A stretch of DNA of 8,674 bases from CAZADA01 sp964636945 (GTDB lineage Bacteria; Pseudomonadota; Alphaproteobacteria; Caulobacterales; Maricaulaceae): contig CAZWVH010000089.1 in the NCBI GenBank assembly GCA_964636945.1, positions 1-8,674 of the forward strand. The letters are read 5' to 3'. Made by a program: the position numbers and the translations under genes. Positions 1 through 6,814 of the stretch are shown here, in pieces. Position 1 is the stretch's first letter; every line of letters begins with the position of its first letter. The notes below the pieces were generated by a model, which saw only the letters and a list, made by a program, of their open reading frames with translations, was not told where the DNA came from and did not search any database.

Positions 1-1
1 C

Positions 2-1249
2 ACGCAGAAATTCTGGACCGAGCGGGTTGCCGCCGAGCCGGATTCAGATTTTCGCCGGTGGATCGAACAGGTCGCGGGCGACCTGGATCCGGATGATCTT
101 GCCCGCCTGAGCGATGGCGCGCGCCGCGCGCAATTGCAGCGCCTCGTGCGGCGTGGTGATGGCGATCCTGCGGTGCGCACGGAGGCCGCCCGCGCATTGG
201 GGCGCATGGGGCTTGTGCCGGAGGATAGCGAGCTGTTGCTCGCTCGCGTGTCCGATCCTGGAGAAGATCTGCCCCTGCGCGCCGCCGCCGCCGTATCGCT
301 CGCCAACGCGCAGGTCGCTGAGGCGCATGGCCCGACCGCAGCGCTGGCGGAGTCAGTCCCCGATGGCGATGAGCCCGAATGTGTCACCGCAGCCATGGCC
401 ATCGCCTATGCCCTGGCGCGGGATGGCGCGGAAGCTGAGGACATTGCCGCGCGATTTGGCCCCGTTCTGCGCGCCCACGCCAAATGGGCCGCGGGCCTGC
501 AGCGTACCCCCATGGACACCACTGCGGCGCGTGCGTCTGAGCCGGGCGAGGCCAGCAATCAAATGGTGCGTCTCGCGCCGAGGGAAGCACCATTCCTTAT
601 GGGGTCGTCAGACGACCCGGAGGCGTTTCCGGCTGAGAAGCCTCAGCGGGAGGTGACCATCTCGCGCGCATTCGCGCTTGGGCGCTATCCGGTGACGCAG
701 GCTGAGTATCTGGCGTTCACGCGGGCCACAGGTCGCGAACCATTGCGGTACAGCGCCCAGGATCGCTGGCCGGCGATCGAGGTCAACTGGCATGACGCAC
801 GGGCCTATTGCGCTTGGCTGAGCGCCATCACCGGCGAGCTCCACCGCCTGCCCACGGAAGCCGAGTGGGAGTATGCCTGCCGCGCTGGGACCACCACGCG
901 GTACTCTTGGGGCGATGAGTTTGACAACGCCAAAGCCAATAGCAATCAGTCCGGGCTGAACCGTCCGTCCAACGTGGGTGAGTATCAGCCCATTGATTGG
1001 GGCCTGTGGGACATGCACGGCAACGTATACGAATGGTGCGCCGATCCTTGGCATGAATCCTATGAGGGCGACCCGCCTGAAGACGAGCAGCCTTGGTTGG
1101 CCCGAGGCGATTTCACGCGTCGGGTCCTTCGCGGCGGCTCTTGGAACGTCCTACCTCAGTTCCTCCGCTCGGCGAACCGCCTCAGGAACCGACCCGCGGA
1201 CCGGGACGCCAATATCGGTTTCCGCGTGGCCAGGACCATTTCGCCGTAG
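2..1249 (+). CDS. HEAT-repeat/SUMF1-like (FGE-sulfatase fold) protein, 5' partial
   Basis: The frame is open from the window edge, so the start is upstream; 415 residues are visible. Residues about 50-145 form alpha-helical HEAT-like units (DPAVRTEAARALGRMG, then LPLRAAAAVSLAN). Residues about 188-412 are an FGE-sulfatase domain: FLMGSS, FALGRYPVTQAEYLAF, WPAIEVNWHDARAYCAWL, RLPTEAEWEYACRAGT, WGLWDMHGNVYEWCAD, RVLRGGSW and the terminal IGFRVAR are all family hallmarks. True formylglycine-generating enzymes carry two copper-binding cysteines just after GGS(W/H). Here that stretch reads GGSWNVLPQFLRS, with Val and Leu at those places, so sulfatase activation is unlikely. EgtB/PvdO-type or purely binding roles remain possible. 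In bacteria such HEAT-SUMF1 tails are often attached to upstream NTPase, protease or TIR modules, which would lie outside this window. The fold assignment is firm; the function is unknown. Confidence 0.88.
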   Translation, partial: TQKFWTERVAAEPDSDFRRWIEQVAGDLDPDDLARLSDGARRAQLQRLVRRGDGDPAVRTEAARALGRMGLVPEDSELLLARVSDPGEDLPLRAAAAVSLANAQVAEAHGPTAALAESVPDGDEPECVTAAMAIAYALARDGAEAEDIAARFGPVLRAHAKWAAGLQRTPMDTTAARASEPGEASNQMVRLAPREAPFLMGSSDDPEAFPAEKPQREVTISRAFALGRYPVTQAEYLAFTRATGREPLRYSAQDRWPAIEVNWHDARAYCAWLSAITGELHRLPTEAEWEYACRAGTTTRYSWGDEFDNAKANSNQSGLNRPSNVGEYQPIDWGLWDMHGNVYEWCADPWHESYEGDPPEDEQPWLARGDFTRRVLRGGSWNVLPQFLRSANRLRNRPADRDANIGFRVARTISP

Positions 1250-1257
1250 GCGAAATG
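1237..1257. other. Perfect hairpin spanning the stop codon of the SUMF1-like gene
   Basis: Arms CATTTCGCC and GGCGAAATG are exact reverse complements (9 bp) around a GTA loop. The TAG stop codon (1247-1249) lies in the loop and first base of the right arm. No clean T-run follows directly, although the next 25 bases are pyrimidine-rich (cttcactcttttctcttt). It could be a weak or bidirectional terminator, an mRNA 3'-end stabiliser, or one copy of a dispersed palindromic repeat. Confidence 0.55.
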
Positions 1258-1402
1258 ATACTTCACTCTTTTCTCTTTATGTCCCGGCGCAGCCGACGCG
1301 GGATGCGCACGAGAGCAGGCCAAATTCGACCTAGCGCCGCTATTGATCCTTGCCGCGATATCACCAGCATACCGATCGCCGTGGGTAGACCTAGCAAGAC
1401 CA

Positions 1403-1828
1403 ATGACACGTAAAAACGCAACATCAACGCGCGGAAAGCCCTTTGCTAAGGGCAATCCAGGCCGGCCCAAGGGCGCGCGCAACAAAACCACGCAAGCGGT
1501 CGAGGCCTTGCTCGATGGCGAGGCGGAGGAGCTCACCCGGTTGGCGATTGAGCGCGCCAAGGCCGGAGACATGGTCGCCTTGAAGCTCTGTATGGAGCGC
1601 ATCTGCCCACCGCGCAAAGACACGCCCGTGACCCTGTCGCTGCCGGCCATCGACGGCGCGGCCGATCTGCCCGGCGTGCTGATCAGAGTGCTTGATCACG
1701 TGGCGGCGGGGAGCATCACGCCCAGCGAGGCCAAAACCATGGCCGAACTGATCGACACCGCCCGCCGGGCGATGGAAAGCGGCGAACTTGCCGAACGCGT
1801 GGCTCAATTGGAGGCGCGCCATGGCTAG
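1403..1828 (+). CDS. DUF5681-type small basic protein (phage/mobile-associated)
   Basis: 141 aa. Residues 14-30 (FAKGNPGRPKGARNKTT) are the signature of DUF5681, a family of unknown biochemical role often met in prophage-like or mobile regions near terminase genes. The N-terminus is strongly basic. A helical middle section (about 31-70, including AIERAKAGDMVALKLCMERICPP) is followed by a mixed segment and a C-terminal helix with coiled-coil character (ESGELAERVAQLEARHG). I chose ATG 1403 because the family motif begins 13 residues later; a TTG at 1343 in the same frame would only add low-complexity sequence. The stop overlaps the next gene by 8 nt, implying co-translation. No terminase or integrase is visible, so a phage origin is inferred. 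Confidence 0.82.
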   Translation: MTRKNATSTRGKPFAKGNPGRPKGARNKTTQAVEALLDGEAEELTRLAIERAKAGDMVALKLCMERICPPRKDTPVTLSLPAIDGAADLPGVLIRVLDHVAAGSITPSEAKTMAELIDTARRAMESGELAERVAQLEARHG

Positions 1829-2120
1829 GCTGGCCGACCGGATCACCCAATTGGAGCGCCGATCCAAGTGTGCGCGATCGCTGGAAGACCTCAGTAACCG
1901 CGAGATCAACGAGATGTTGCTCGCATCGGTCGACGCGTGGCTCGCCGAGCCGGATGACGCCAACGCCCCTGATCCTGAGCGCCAAGGGGTCGTCGCGATC
2001 CTCCGAGAACCACTGCGGTGCGATGGCGTCAAGGTTAATGGTCGCGATGGTCACGATGATCGCGCTGTATTGCGGCAGTGGCGCACCTGGCTGCTCGACC
2101 AACGCCGATCTGAGGCGTGA
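1821..2120 (+). CDS. Small acidic hypothetical protein in DUF5681 cassette
   Basis: 99 aa, not recognised. ATG 1821 is supported by a strong Shine-Dalgarno GGAGG at 1810-1814 with 6-nt spacing. The N-terminus MARLADRITQLERR is a short amphipathic helix that aligns without gaps to the start of the next gene product. It is followed by an acidic helical region (LEDLSNREINEMLLASVDAWLAEPDD) and a C-terminal part rich in Arg and Asp, ending WRTWLLDQRRSEA. It overlaps the upstream DUF5681 gene by 8 nt and the downstream gene by 4 nt, so it is almost certainly translated with them. No catalytic motif is visible. Confidence 0.72.
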   Translation: MARLADRITQLERRSKCARSLEDLSNREINEMLLASVDAWLAEPDDANAPDPERQGVVAILREPLRCDGVKVNGRDGHDDRAVLRQWRTWLLDQRRSEA

Positions 2121-2314
2121 CCGGCCTGGGCCGGCGCATTGCGCGCCTGGAGCGCAAGGCCAACACGGCCAAACGCCTAATCACCATGGATTGGTATGAG
2201 GGGCGCGAAACCCACGAGGAGGCCGAGCTGCGTAACTTCGGCCCCGACGGTCCGCCGCCACATGACATCCTGGTTGTCATCCGGCGATTTAAGTCTGAGC
2301 CAATGCCGGAGTGA
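2117..2314 (+). CDS. Small hypothetical protein with LGRRIARLERK head
   Basis: 65 aa, starting with GTG in a GTGA overlap with the preceding stop. The start is supported because MTGLGRRIARLERK aligns position by position with the head of the preceding gene product (L-x-x-R-I-x-x-L-E-R). The rest (MDWYEGRETHEEAELRNFGPDGPPPHDILVVIRRF, given here as its two halves around residues 24-58) has a Trp-Tyr patch, an acidic helix, a Pro-rich turn and a hydrophobic strand DILVVIRRF. The two-part layout suggests a small adaptor-like protein, but no function can be assigned. It is the last gene of the cassette; a hairpin starts at its stop codon. Confidence 0.65.
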   Translation: MTGLGRRIARLERKANTAKRLITMDWYEGRETHEEAELRNFGPDGPPPHDILVVIRRFKSEPMPE

Positions 2315-2335
2315 GTGGGTGGGTAATGACCCACT
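2314..2335. other. Small hairpin after the DUF5681 cassette
   Basis: AGTGGGT (2314-2320) is the reverse complement of ACCCACT (2329-2335). A shifted alternative pairs GTGGGT (2319-2324) with ACCCAC (2329-2334) around an AATG loop. No T-run follows, so this is at best a weak terminator or an RNA-stabilising stem, sited exactly where the cassette ends. Confidence 0.4.
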
Positions 2336-2670
2336 GCGGAACTTGGAGTGTTTACGCTTGAATGGCAGAAACTCGACTATTTGCGACATCGGGTTCGATC
2401 TGCTTCGCCGCGTCGATTGTCGAAACGAAAACTGCGGCTTGGCGACGCGCTGTTCTCTAGCTGCTTTCATGGCCTCGACCGTATCACCACCCAGCATTAT
2501 GCCGCGATCTAGAGGGGCAAGGAAGGTGAGCGAGCATCGCTGTCTTCGCTGTTGTTTGCGCCAGATCTACTGCCGAGTCCCGCCACGAGCTTGACCCACG
2601 GCCAGCTTTTGTCACACTATGTTTCAAATTGTTACAGGTTCCAGTGGGCGTAACCGTAGAGCGGCGTCAT
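2315..2670. other. Non-coding stretch upstream of the hydroxylase-GH3 operon
   Basis: About 355 bp with no convincing gene: open frames on either strand here lack family sequence and overlap their neighbours. It holds the hairpin at its left edge and, from about 2600, a more AT-rich stretch (around gtcacactatgtttcaaattg) that is the natural place for the operon promoter. I could not pick a convincing -35/-10 pair. The octamer TGACCCAC occurs at 2327 and again at 2592, without matching terminal inverted repeats inside, so I do not call an element. Confidence 0.45.
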
Positions 2671-3981
2671 ATGATCCCCTATAGGACCATACTCGCATTA
2701 CTGGCGAGCATCTTCGTAATTCGCGTCCTTGCGCAGTTCGCCCTGCAGTTCGGAGACATTCCGCTCCTTCCCGGTTTTGAGCACTGGCACAGGGCGACCG
2801 TGCCCTATTGGGCGCTTTTCAGTTCGCAGGCGGTCATTCTCGTTTTTATGGGGGCGGCGATTTTCGCTTTGCCCCTCAAAAGGCGACGGCCACGGCTTGG
2901 CGCATCTCTTGTCGTGCTGGGCTGGATCTATATGCTGGGCATGCTGGCGCGTCTGGTCATCGGCGCAGCTGAACTGAGCGCCCACGCCTGGTTTGACGGC
3001 GCGATATCTACCGCATTCCACTTTGTTTTAGCGGCATTCCTGCTGGTGTTTGGCTCAGCGGTGAAGGGGAGTTGGACCCATACCACACCGAACATCACGC
3101 GCTGGCCGCGATATGTCGGATACCCGGTTCTTCTTGTCGGTGGATATGCTCTGTTCAGTTGGCTTGTCGCAACGGGAGCGCCCCTGCTGTTGTCGTCCTA
3201 TTTGGCTATTTTAGTTGCAGCGTTTGGAATCTTACTTCACGAAACATTCGCCCCCGCGCGCGGTGATTGGCGACCGACACGCCGGGATGTTGCGCGCGAC
3301 AGCCTGTTTTTGTCGCTTGTTCAGATCACACTGCCCGCCTCGCTAAAGGCGCTCGCACTCGCGGCCATCATCACGGTTGGCGAAACGAACGCTGCGCCCT
3401 TGGCCAGCTATTGGCCGCACGACCTACCAATTCTTGTTCAGGTCGCCATCATGATGGTTGGTGCGGAGTTCTTCCGGTACTGGCTGCATCGCGCGATGCA
3501 CACCCTGGGGCCATTGTGGCGTCTGCATGCGGTGCACCACGCTTCAGACAAGCTTTACACCGTGAATGTCGGGCGCTTTCATCCATTTGATAAAACGCTT
3601 CAATTCCTCGGCGACACACTTCCTTTTCTCTTGTTGGGCGTCGGGCCTGAGGTGTTCGCCGCTTATTTCGTCCTCTACGCGCTTAATGGATTTTACCAGC
3701 ATTCCAACGCAGACATCTGTTTGGGTCCGCTGAACTGGATCATTGCAGGCCCCGAGCTTCATCGTTGGCATCACTCGGCAACCTTGTCGGAAGCTCAATC
3801 AAACTATGGCAACAACTTGATTGTCTGGGATGTTGTGTTTGGCACGCGCTTTTTGCCCAAAGAACGAGAGCTTGGGCGTATCGGTATCGAGAACACGCGT
3901 TGGCCGAGTGGGTTCTTGGCGCAACTTCTCGCGCCTTTTACAACATCCCCAAACACGCCCGGCCGAGACCATTCTTCATGA
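2671..3981 (+). CDS. Integral-membrane fatty acid hydroxylase / sterol desaturase family protein
   Basis: 436 aa. The C-terminal half carries the three His clusters of the di-iron fatty acid hydroxylase superfamily: HRAMH (273-277, HX3H), HAVHH (286-290, HX2HH) and HRWHH (364-368, HX2HH), plus QHSN at 343-346, between the second and third clusters. These enzymes use O2 to hydroxylate or desaturate lipids, sterols or carotenoids at the membrane. Residues 1-195 add about five to six hydrophobic helices (for example 6-27, 45-68, 78-99, 112-130, 150-192), so the protein is longer than a minimal hydroxylase of about 250-300 aa. I chose ATG 2671 because the first helix begins right after it; TTG 2629 or GTG 2644 would add a polar leader. 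No strong ribosome-binding site is seen. Its TGA overlaps the ATG of the GH3 gene (ATGA), pointing to coupled translation and a shared pathway. The substrate is unknown; a lipid-like acid used by the next enzyme is an inference. Confidence 0.9.
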   Translation: MIPYRTILALLASIFVIRVLAQFALQFGDIPLLPGFEHWHRATVPYWALFSSQAVILVFMGAAIFALPLKRRRPRLGASLVVLGWIYMLGMLARLVIGAAELSAHAWFDGAISTAFHFVLAAFLLVFGSAVKGSWTHTTPNITRWPRYVGYPVLLVGGYALFSWLVATGAPLLLSSYLAILVAAFGILLHETFAPARGDWRPTRRDVARDSLFLSLVQITLPASLKALALAAIITVGETNAAPLASYWPHDLPILVQVAIMMVGAEFFRYWLHRAMHTLGPLWRLHAVHHASDKLYTVNVGRFHPFDKTLQFLGDTLPFLLLGVGPEVFAAYFVLYALNGFYQHSNADICLGPLNWIIAGPELHRWHHSATLSEAQSNYGNNLIVWDVVFGTRFLPKERELGRIGIENTRWPSGFLAQLLAPFTTSPNTPGRDHSS

Positions 3982-5639
3982 ACGCTCTCTCCAATCGCGC
4001 TATTGATGCATACATGCTGTGGACCGGATGGACGGTGCGCCGCCCTTTTTTGAGCGCCGCGCGACGGGTCAAAGCCACTCAGCACGAATTGCTGAGAACC
4101 ATCCTCCAACAGAACGCCGATACGACCATAGGTCGTCGTTACGACTTTCGTTCGATCACGTCATTAGAGGTGTATCGAGAGCGCGTTCCAATCCATACTT
4201 TTGACGATCTAGCAGATCTCGCGGCCGAGCAACAGAATGGCGTAGCCACGCTCACCGCCAGCGACCCAGTCTACTATGCGCGCACCAGTGGGACGACCGG
4301 GCGCAGCAAGGACATCCCGCTGACGAGCCTGGGCCTGGCGCAAATCCGAGATGTTCAAAGGCACTTAGCGTTTTCTCTCTGGAGACGAACCGATTTCATG
4401 AAGGGCGCGCTGCTCGCCTTCGCCAGTCCCGCCAATGAGGGGCAGCTAGCCAATGGCAAGGCGTACGGGTCCACCTCGGGCAGCACGTATCGCTCACTAT
4501 CGCCCATAATCGAGCGAAAATTTGTGATGCCGCGCGCGACGTTCAGCATTGCAGACCCTGAAGATAAATATCGCATCTACGCGCTCGCCGTTCTCTCGCG
4601 CGGCGACATCACCGGCGCGGTCGCTGCCAATCCGTCCTCGATCCTGAAGGTGACGACGATCATCCAACATGAGGCGGAGGCGCTCCTTCACGTCTTGCGC
4701 GAGGGCGGGGCTGCTCGGTTTTCGCCTGACGCCGAAGCGGTCGCGGCGCTGATCAAACAGCGAGCGGACCAGCGGCGGGTTCGAACGCTCCAAGAGGCGT
4801 TGGGTGCTGACCACACTCTCGAGCCTGCGCTTATCTGGCCGCGCCTTTCCGCAATTGCAACCTGGACCGGAGGAAGTTGCGGCACGGCGCTTCAACCGTT
4901 GCGCCAGCGTTTGCCGCGGTGCGCGCAAGTGGTCGAGTATGGCTATGGCGCGAGCGAATTTATGGGGACGGCGACAATCGACGCGCGAGCCAATATCTGC
5001 CTGCCTTTGCTGACGCACAACGTCTATGAGTTCGTGCGCCGAGAAGACTGGGACGCGGGGCATCCAATTTTCCTTGGATTGCATGAACTGACAGAGGGCG
5101 AAGATTATTACATCTTCGCAACCACTCAATCGGGTCTATATCGCTATAATATCAATGATATAGTGCGTGCAACACGTGGAGCCGGGCAATGCCCAGGCCT
5201 TCAATTCTTACAGAAAGGTCGTGGGGTTACGAGCATTACTGGCGAGAAGCTTAGCGAGCATCAACTCATCGCTGCCGTGGAAGAAACGCTATCAGCTCAG
5301 AACCTAGCAGCGGCGAGCTATCTCGCGCTGGCTGACGAACCGGCGGCGCGCTATGTCGTCTTTTTAGAGATTGAGGGCCGGTTTGATGCTATGCCGCTCG
5401 CGGATGCCCTCGACGAACGCCTGCGGGCCCTCAACTCTGAGTACAGCGACAAGCGCGCGAGCGGCCGCCTTGGCCCGGTCGTCGCACGTTGTTGGCGGAT
5501 GGGAGCCGGCGATCAAGTAAGGCGATGGGCGCTGGAAAAAGCTCCGCGCGACGCTCAGTACAAGCCTGTGCTTCTCGATTACATGCGCAACTGGTCGGAT
5601 CGCTTGCCAGAGCTTGAACTGGATCGCCTGGCGTCATGA
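3978..5639 (+). CDS. GH3 family adenylate-forming acyl-amido synthetase
   Basis: 553 aa, about the usual length for the GH3 family (ANL superfamily). Landmarks in order: an N-terminal helical lead with QHELLRTILQQNADTTIGRRYDF (about 35-57, family-typical), the ATP-binding loop SGTTGRSK (104-111), YGYGASEF (321-328, matching the GH3 YxASE signature), YRYNINDIVR (388-397, the Y-R-Y-x-x-D adenylate-binding motif), GEKLSE (422-427), and the C-terminal lobe ending with QYKP (527-530). Plant GH3 enzymes activate jasmonate, auxin or benzoates as acyl-AMP and transfer the acyl group to an amino acid; bacterial members are little characterised. ATG 3978 gives a 4-nt ATGA overlap with the hydroxylase. 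The same frame is open back to 3765, but that part overlaps hydroxylase coding sequence and has no GH3 similarity. It also overlaps the epimerase gene by 4 nt. The likely job is coupling a carboxylic acid to an amino acid or amine; both partners are unknown. Confidence 0.92.
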   Translation: MNALSNRAIDAYMLWTGWTVRRPFLSAARRVKATQHELLRTILQQNADTTIGRRYDFRSITSLEVYRERVPIHTFDDLADLAAEQQNGVATLTASDPVYYARTSGTTGRSKDIPLTSLGLAQIRDVQRHLAFSLWRRTDFMKGALLAFASPANEGQLANGKAYGSTSGSTYRSLSPIIERKFVMPRATFSIADPEDKYRIYALAVLSRGDITGAVAANPSSILKVTTIIQHEAEALLHVLREGGAARFSPDAEAVAALIKQRADQRRVRTLQEALGADHTLEPALIWPRLSAIATWTGGSCGTALQPLRQRLPRCAQVVEYGYGASEFMGTATIDARANICLPLLTHNVYEFVRREDWDAGHPIFLGLHELTEGEDYYIFATTQSGLYRYNINDIVRATRGAGQCPGLQFLQKGRGVTSITGEKLSEHQLIAAVEETLSAQNLAAASYLALADEPAARYVVFLEIEGRFDAMPLADALDERLRALNSEYSDKRASGRLGPVVARCWRMGAGDQVRRWALEKAPRDAQYKPVLLDYMRNWSDRLPELELDRLAS

Positions 5640-6745
5640 CCATCACGGTGCGCATCGGACATTTCGACACCAAGATGCGCACGCGCGTGCGCCATGCCTC
5701 CGCGGATCGTGGCGCGACACAGAACGTTATCGTTGAAGTGCGGGACGAACGCGGGCGCACCGGCTATGGCGAGGGCTGCCCGAGAGAGTATGTGACCGGC
5801 GAAAGCCAACATTCGGCGTTGGCGTTTCTTACGACCCACGCCGCCGATTGTACAAACGCCGCGGAAACCCTAGCCGGGCTTAAGGCTTGGATTTCGGCCC
5901 ATGCGTCATTGATTGACGAAAACCCCGCAGCGTTCTGCGCCCTCGAGCTCGCGCTTCTTGACCTTTTAGGCCGACGTGCGAACGTTCCGCTTGAGACGCT
6001 TATCGGGGCTCCCCCGATAAACAACTCCGCCCGATACACCGCCGTTCTCAGCGCTTCCGGCCCGCTCAAAACCCGGGTGGTGACGGCGGCGTACCGCCTT
6101 TGGGGGTTTGACGATTTCAAGGTCAAAGTTGAAGGGGACCTTCAGCGTGATCGCGATCGCCTCTCAACGCTCCCTTCACGAGTGCGGGTGCGCATTGACG
6201 CCAACAATATCTGGCGGGACGCAGGCGGCGCGATTTCCCATTTACATTCGTTAGGGCGCGAGATTTGGGCCGTGGAAGAACCCCTCACCGCGGGCGATGT
6301 GGCCGGGATGCAATCTGTCGCCGAAGAGATGGGCGTTCAGATCATCCTCGACGAAAGCCTGACGCGCGTTGATCAGCTCGAGCAGTATCTCGCGAGCCCG
6401 CCAATATGGATTGCGAACATACGCGTTTCCAAATGTGGTGGCGTGCTGCGGTCACAGTCGCTGGCGGAACGCTGCGCAGCCTTGGGCTTCGCCACGGTTA
6501 TTGGCGCGCAGGTGGGCGAAACAAGCCTGCTAACGCGCGCTGCCCTCGCGCTCGGCGGAGGACAGGCGCAGCGGCCGCTCGCTCGAGAGGGAGCGTATGG
6601 GCGCATTCTCCTCATCCGTGACCTGGTCACACCTTCCGTTCGGTTCACGCGCGGCGCACGCCTTGATCCATCGCGATTTACTTTCCCCAACTCGCCAGGA
6701 CTCGGGCTCGATATCGATGCCAAGTCGATCAGTTGGATAGCCTAG
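5636..6745 (+). CDS. Enolase-superfamily epimerase/racemase (MLE subgroup, dipeptide-epimerase-like)
   Basis: 369 aa with the two-domain layout of mandelate racemase/muconate lactonizing enzymes: an N-terminal capping domain (GYGEGCPREYVTGES, 43-57) and a TIM barrel. Catalytic residues of the MLE subgroup are all present: acid/base K162-V-K164, metal ligands D188 (RIDANN), E214 (VEEP) and D239 (ILDES), and the opposite base K266 (RVSKCGG). Two facing lysines fit 1,1-proton transfer, that is epimerisation or racemisation of an alpha-carbon. Dipeptide epimerases of the AEE type usually carry a D-x-D-G-P motif near the last barrel strand that binds the free alpha-ammonium group. Here the corresponding place reads REGAYGRILL (317-326), so a free-amino dipeptide is a poor fit. 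N-acyl amino acid racemase activity is a reasonable alternative, and suits a GH3 product. Start ATG 5636 overlaps the GH3 stop (ATGA). It is cytoplasmic, with no signal sequence. Confidence 0.88.
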   Translation: MTITVRIGHFDTKMRTRVRHASADRGATQNVIVEVRDERGRTGYGEGCPREYVTGESQHSALAFLTTHAADCTNAAETLAGLKAWISAHASLIDENPAAFCALELALLDLLGRRANVPLETLIGAPPINNSARYTAVLSASGPLKTRVVTAAYRLWGFDDFKVKVEGDLQRDRDRLSTLPSRVRVRIDANNIWRDAGGAISHLHSLGREIWAVEEPLTAGDVAGMQSVAEEMGVQIILDESLTRVDQLEQYLASPPIWIANIRVSKCGGVLRSQSLAERCAALGFATVIGAQVGETSLLTRAALALGGGQAQRPLAREGAYGRILLIRDLVTPSVRFTRGARLDPSRFTFPNSPGLGLDIDAKSISWIA

Positions 6746-6814
6746 CCCTTAACTGCCCACGAGACCGGGGGAAGTCCAGTCGCACATAGACGCCTGAGCA
6801 TTTGGGCGACGCTG

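Noticed and set aside
134..1249. Treating TTG 134 as the start of the SUMF1-like protein
   Set aside because: The frame is open to the window edge with plausible protein sequence and the TTG lacks a ribosome-binding site, so the gene is 5'-partial.
1343..1402. TTG 1343 as start of the DUF5681 protein
   Set aside because: The extra 20 residues are not part of the family and ATG 1403 is the better-placed start.
1156..1650. Minus-strand 164-codon frame spanning the SUMF1 end and DUF5681 start
   Set aside because: It crosses two well-supported + strand genes and has no recognisable sequence.
2196..2594. Open frame of 132 codons on the + strand
   Set aside because: It begins inside the 65-aa gene in another frame, its product is Arg/Cys-rich without family features, and no ribosome-binding site is seen.
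2327..2599. Direct repeats of TGACCCAC (2327 and 2592) as possible target-site duplication of a 257-bp element
   Set aside because: The enclosed segment has no matching terminal inverted repeats and no coding remnant; one copy is also half of a hairpin, so chance is likely.
2600..2670. Sigma-70 promoter for the operon (TTGTCA at 2609-2614)
   Set aside because: No acceptable -10 hexamer at 16-18 nt spacing; the region is plausible but the site cannot be supported.
3765..3977. In-frame 71-codon extension upstream of the GH3 start
   Set aside because: It overlaps the conserved C-terminus of the hydroxylase (including HRWHH), has no GH3 similarity, and ATG 3978 gives a normal ATGA overlap.
4497..5129. 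Long minus-strand open frame opposite GH3
   Set aside because: It is the antisense shadow of a strongly conserved GH3 region; its composition (Arg/Ala/Cys-rich) is typical of GC-rich antisense frames.
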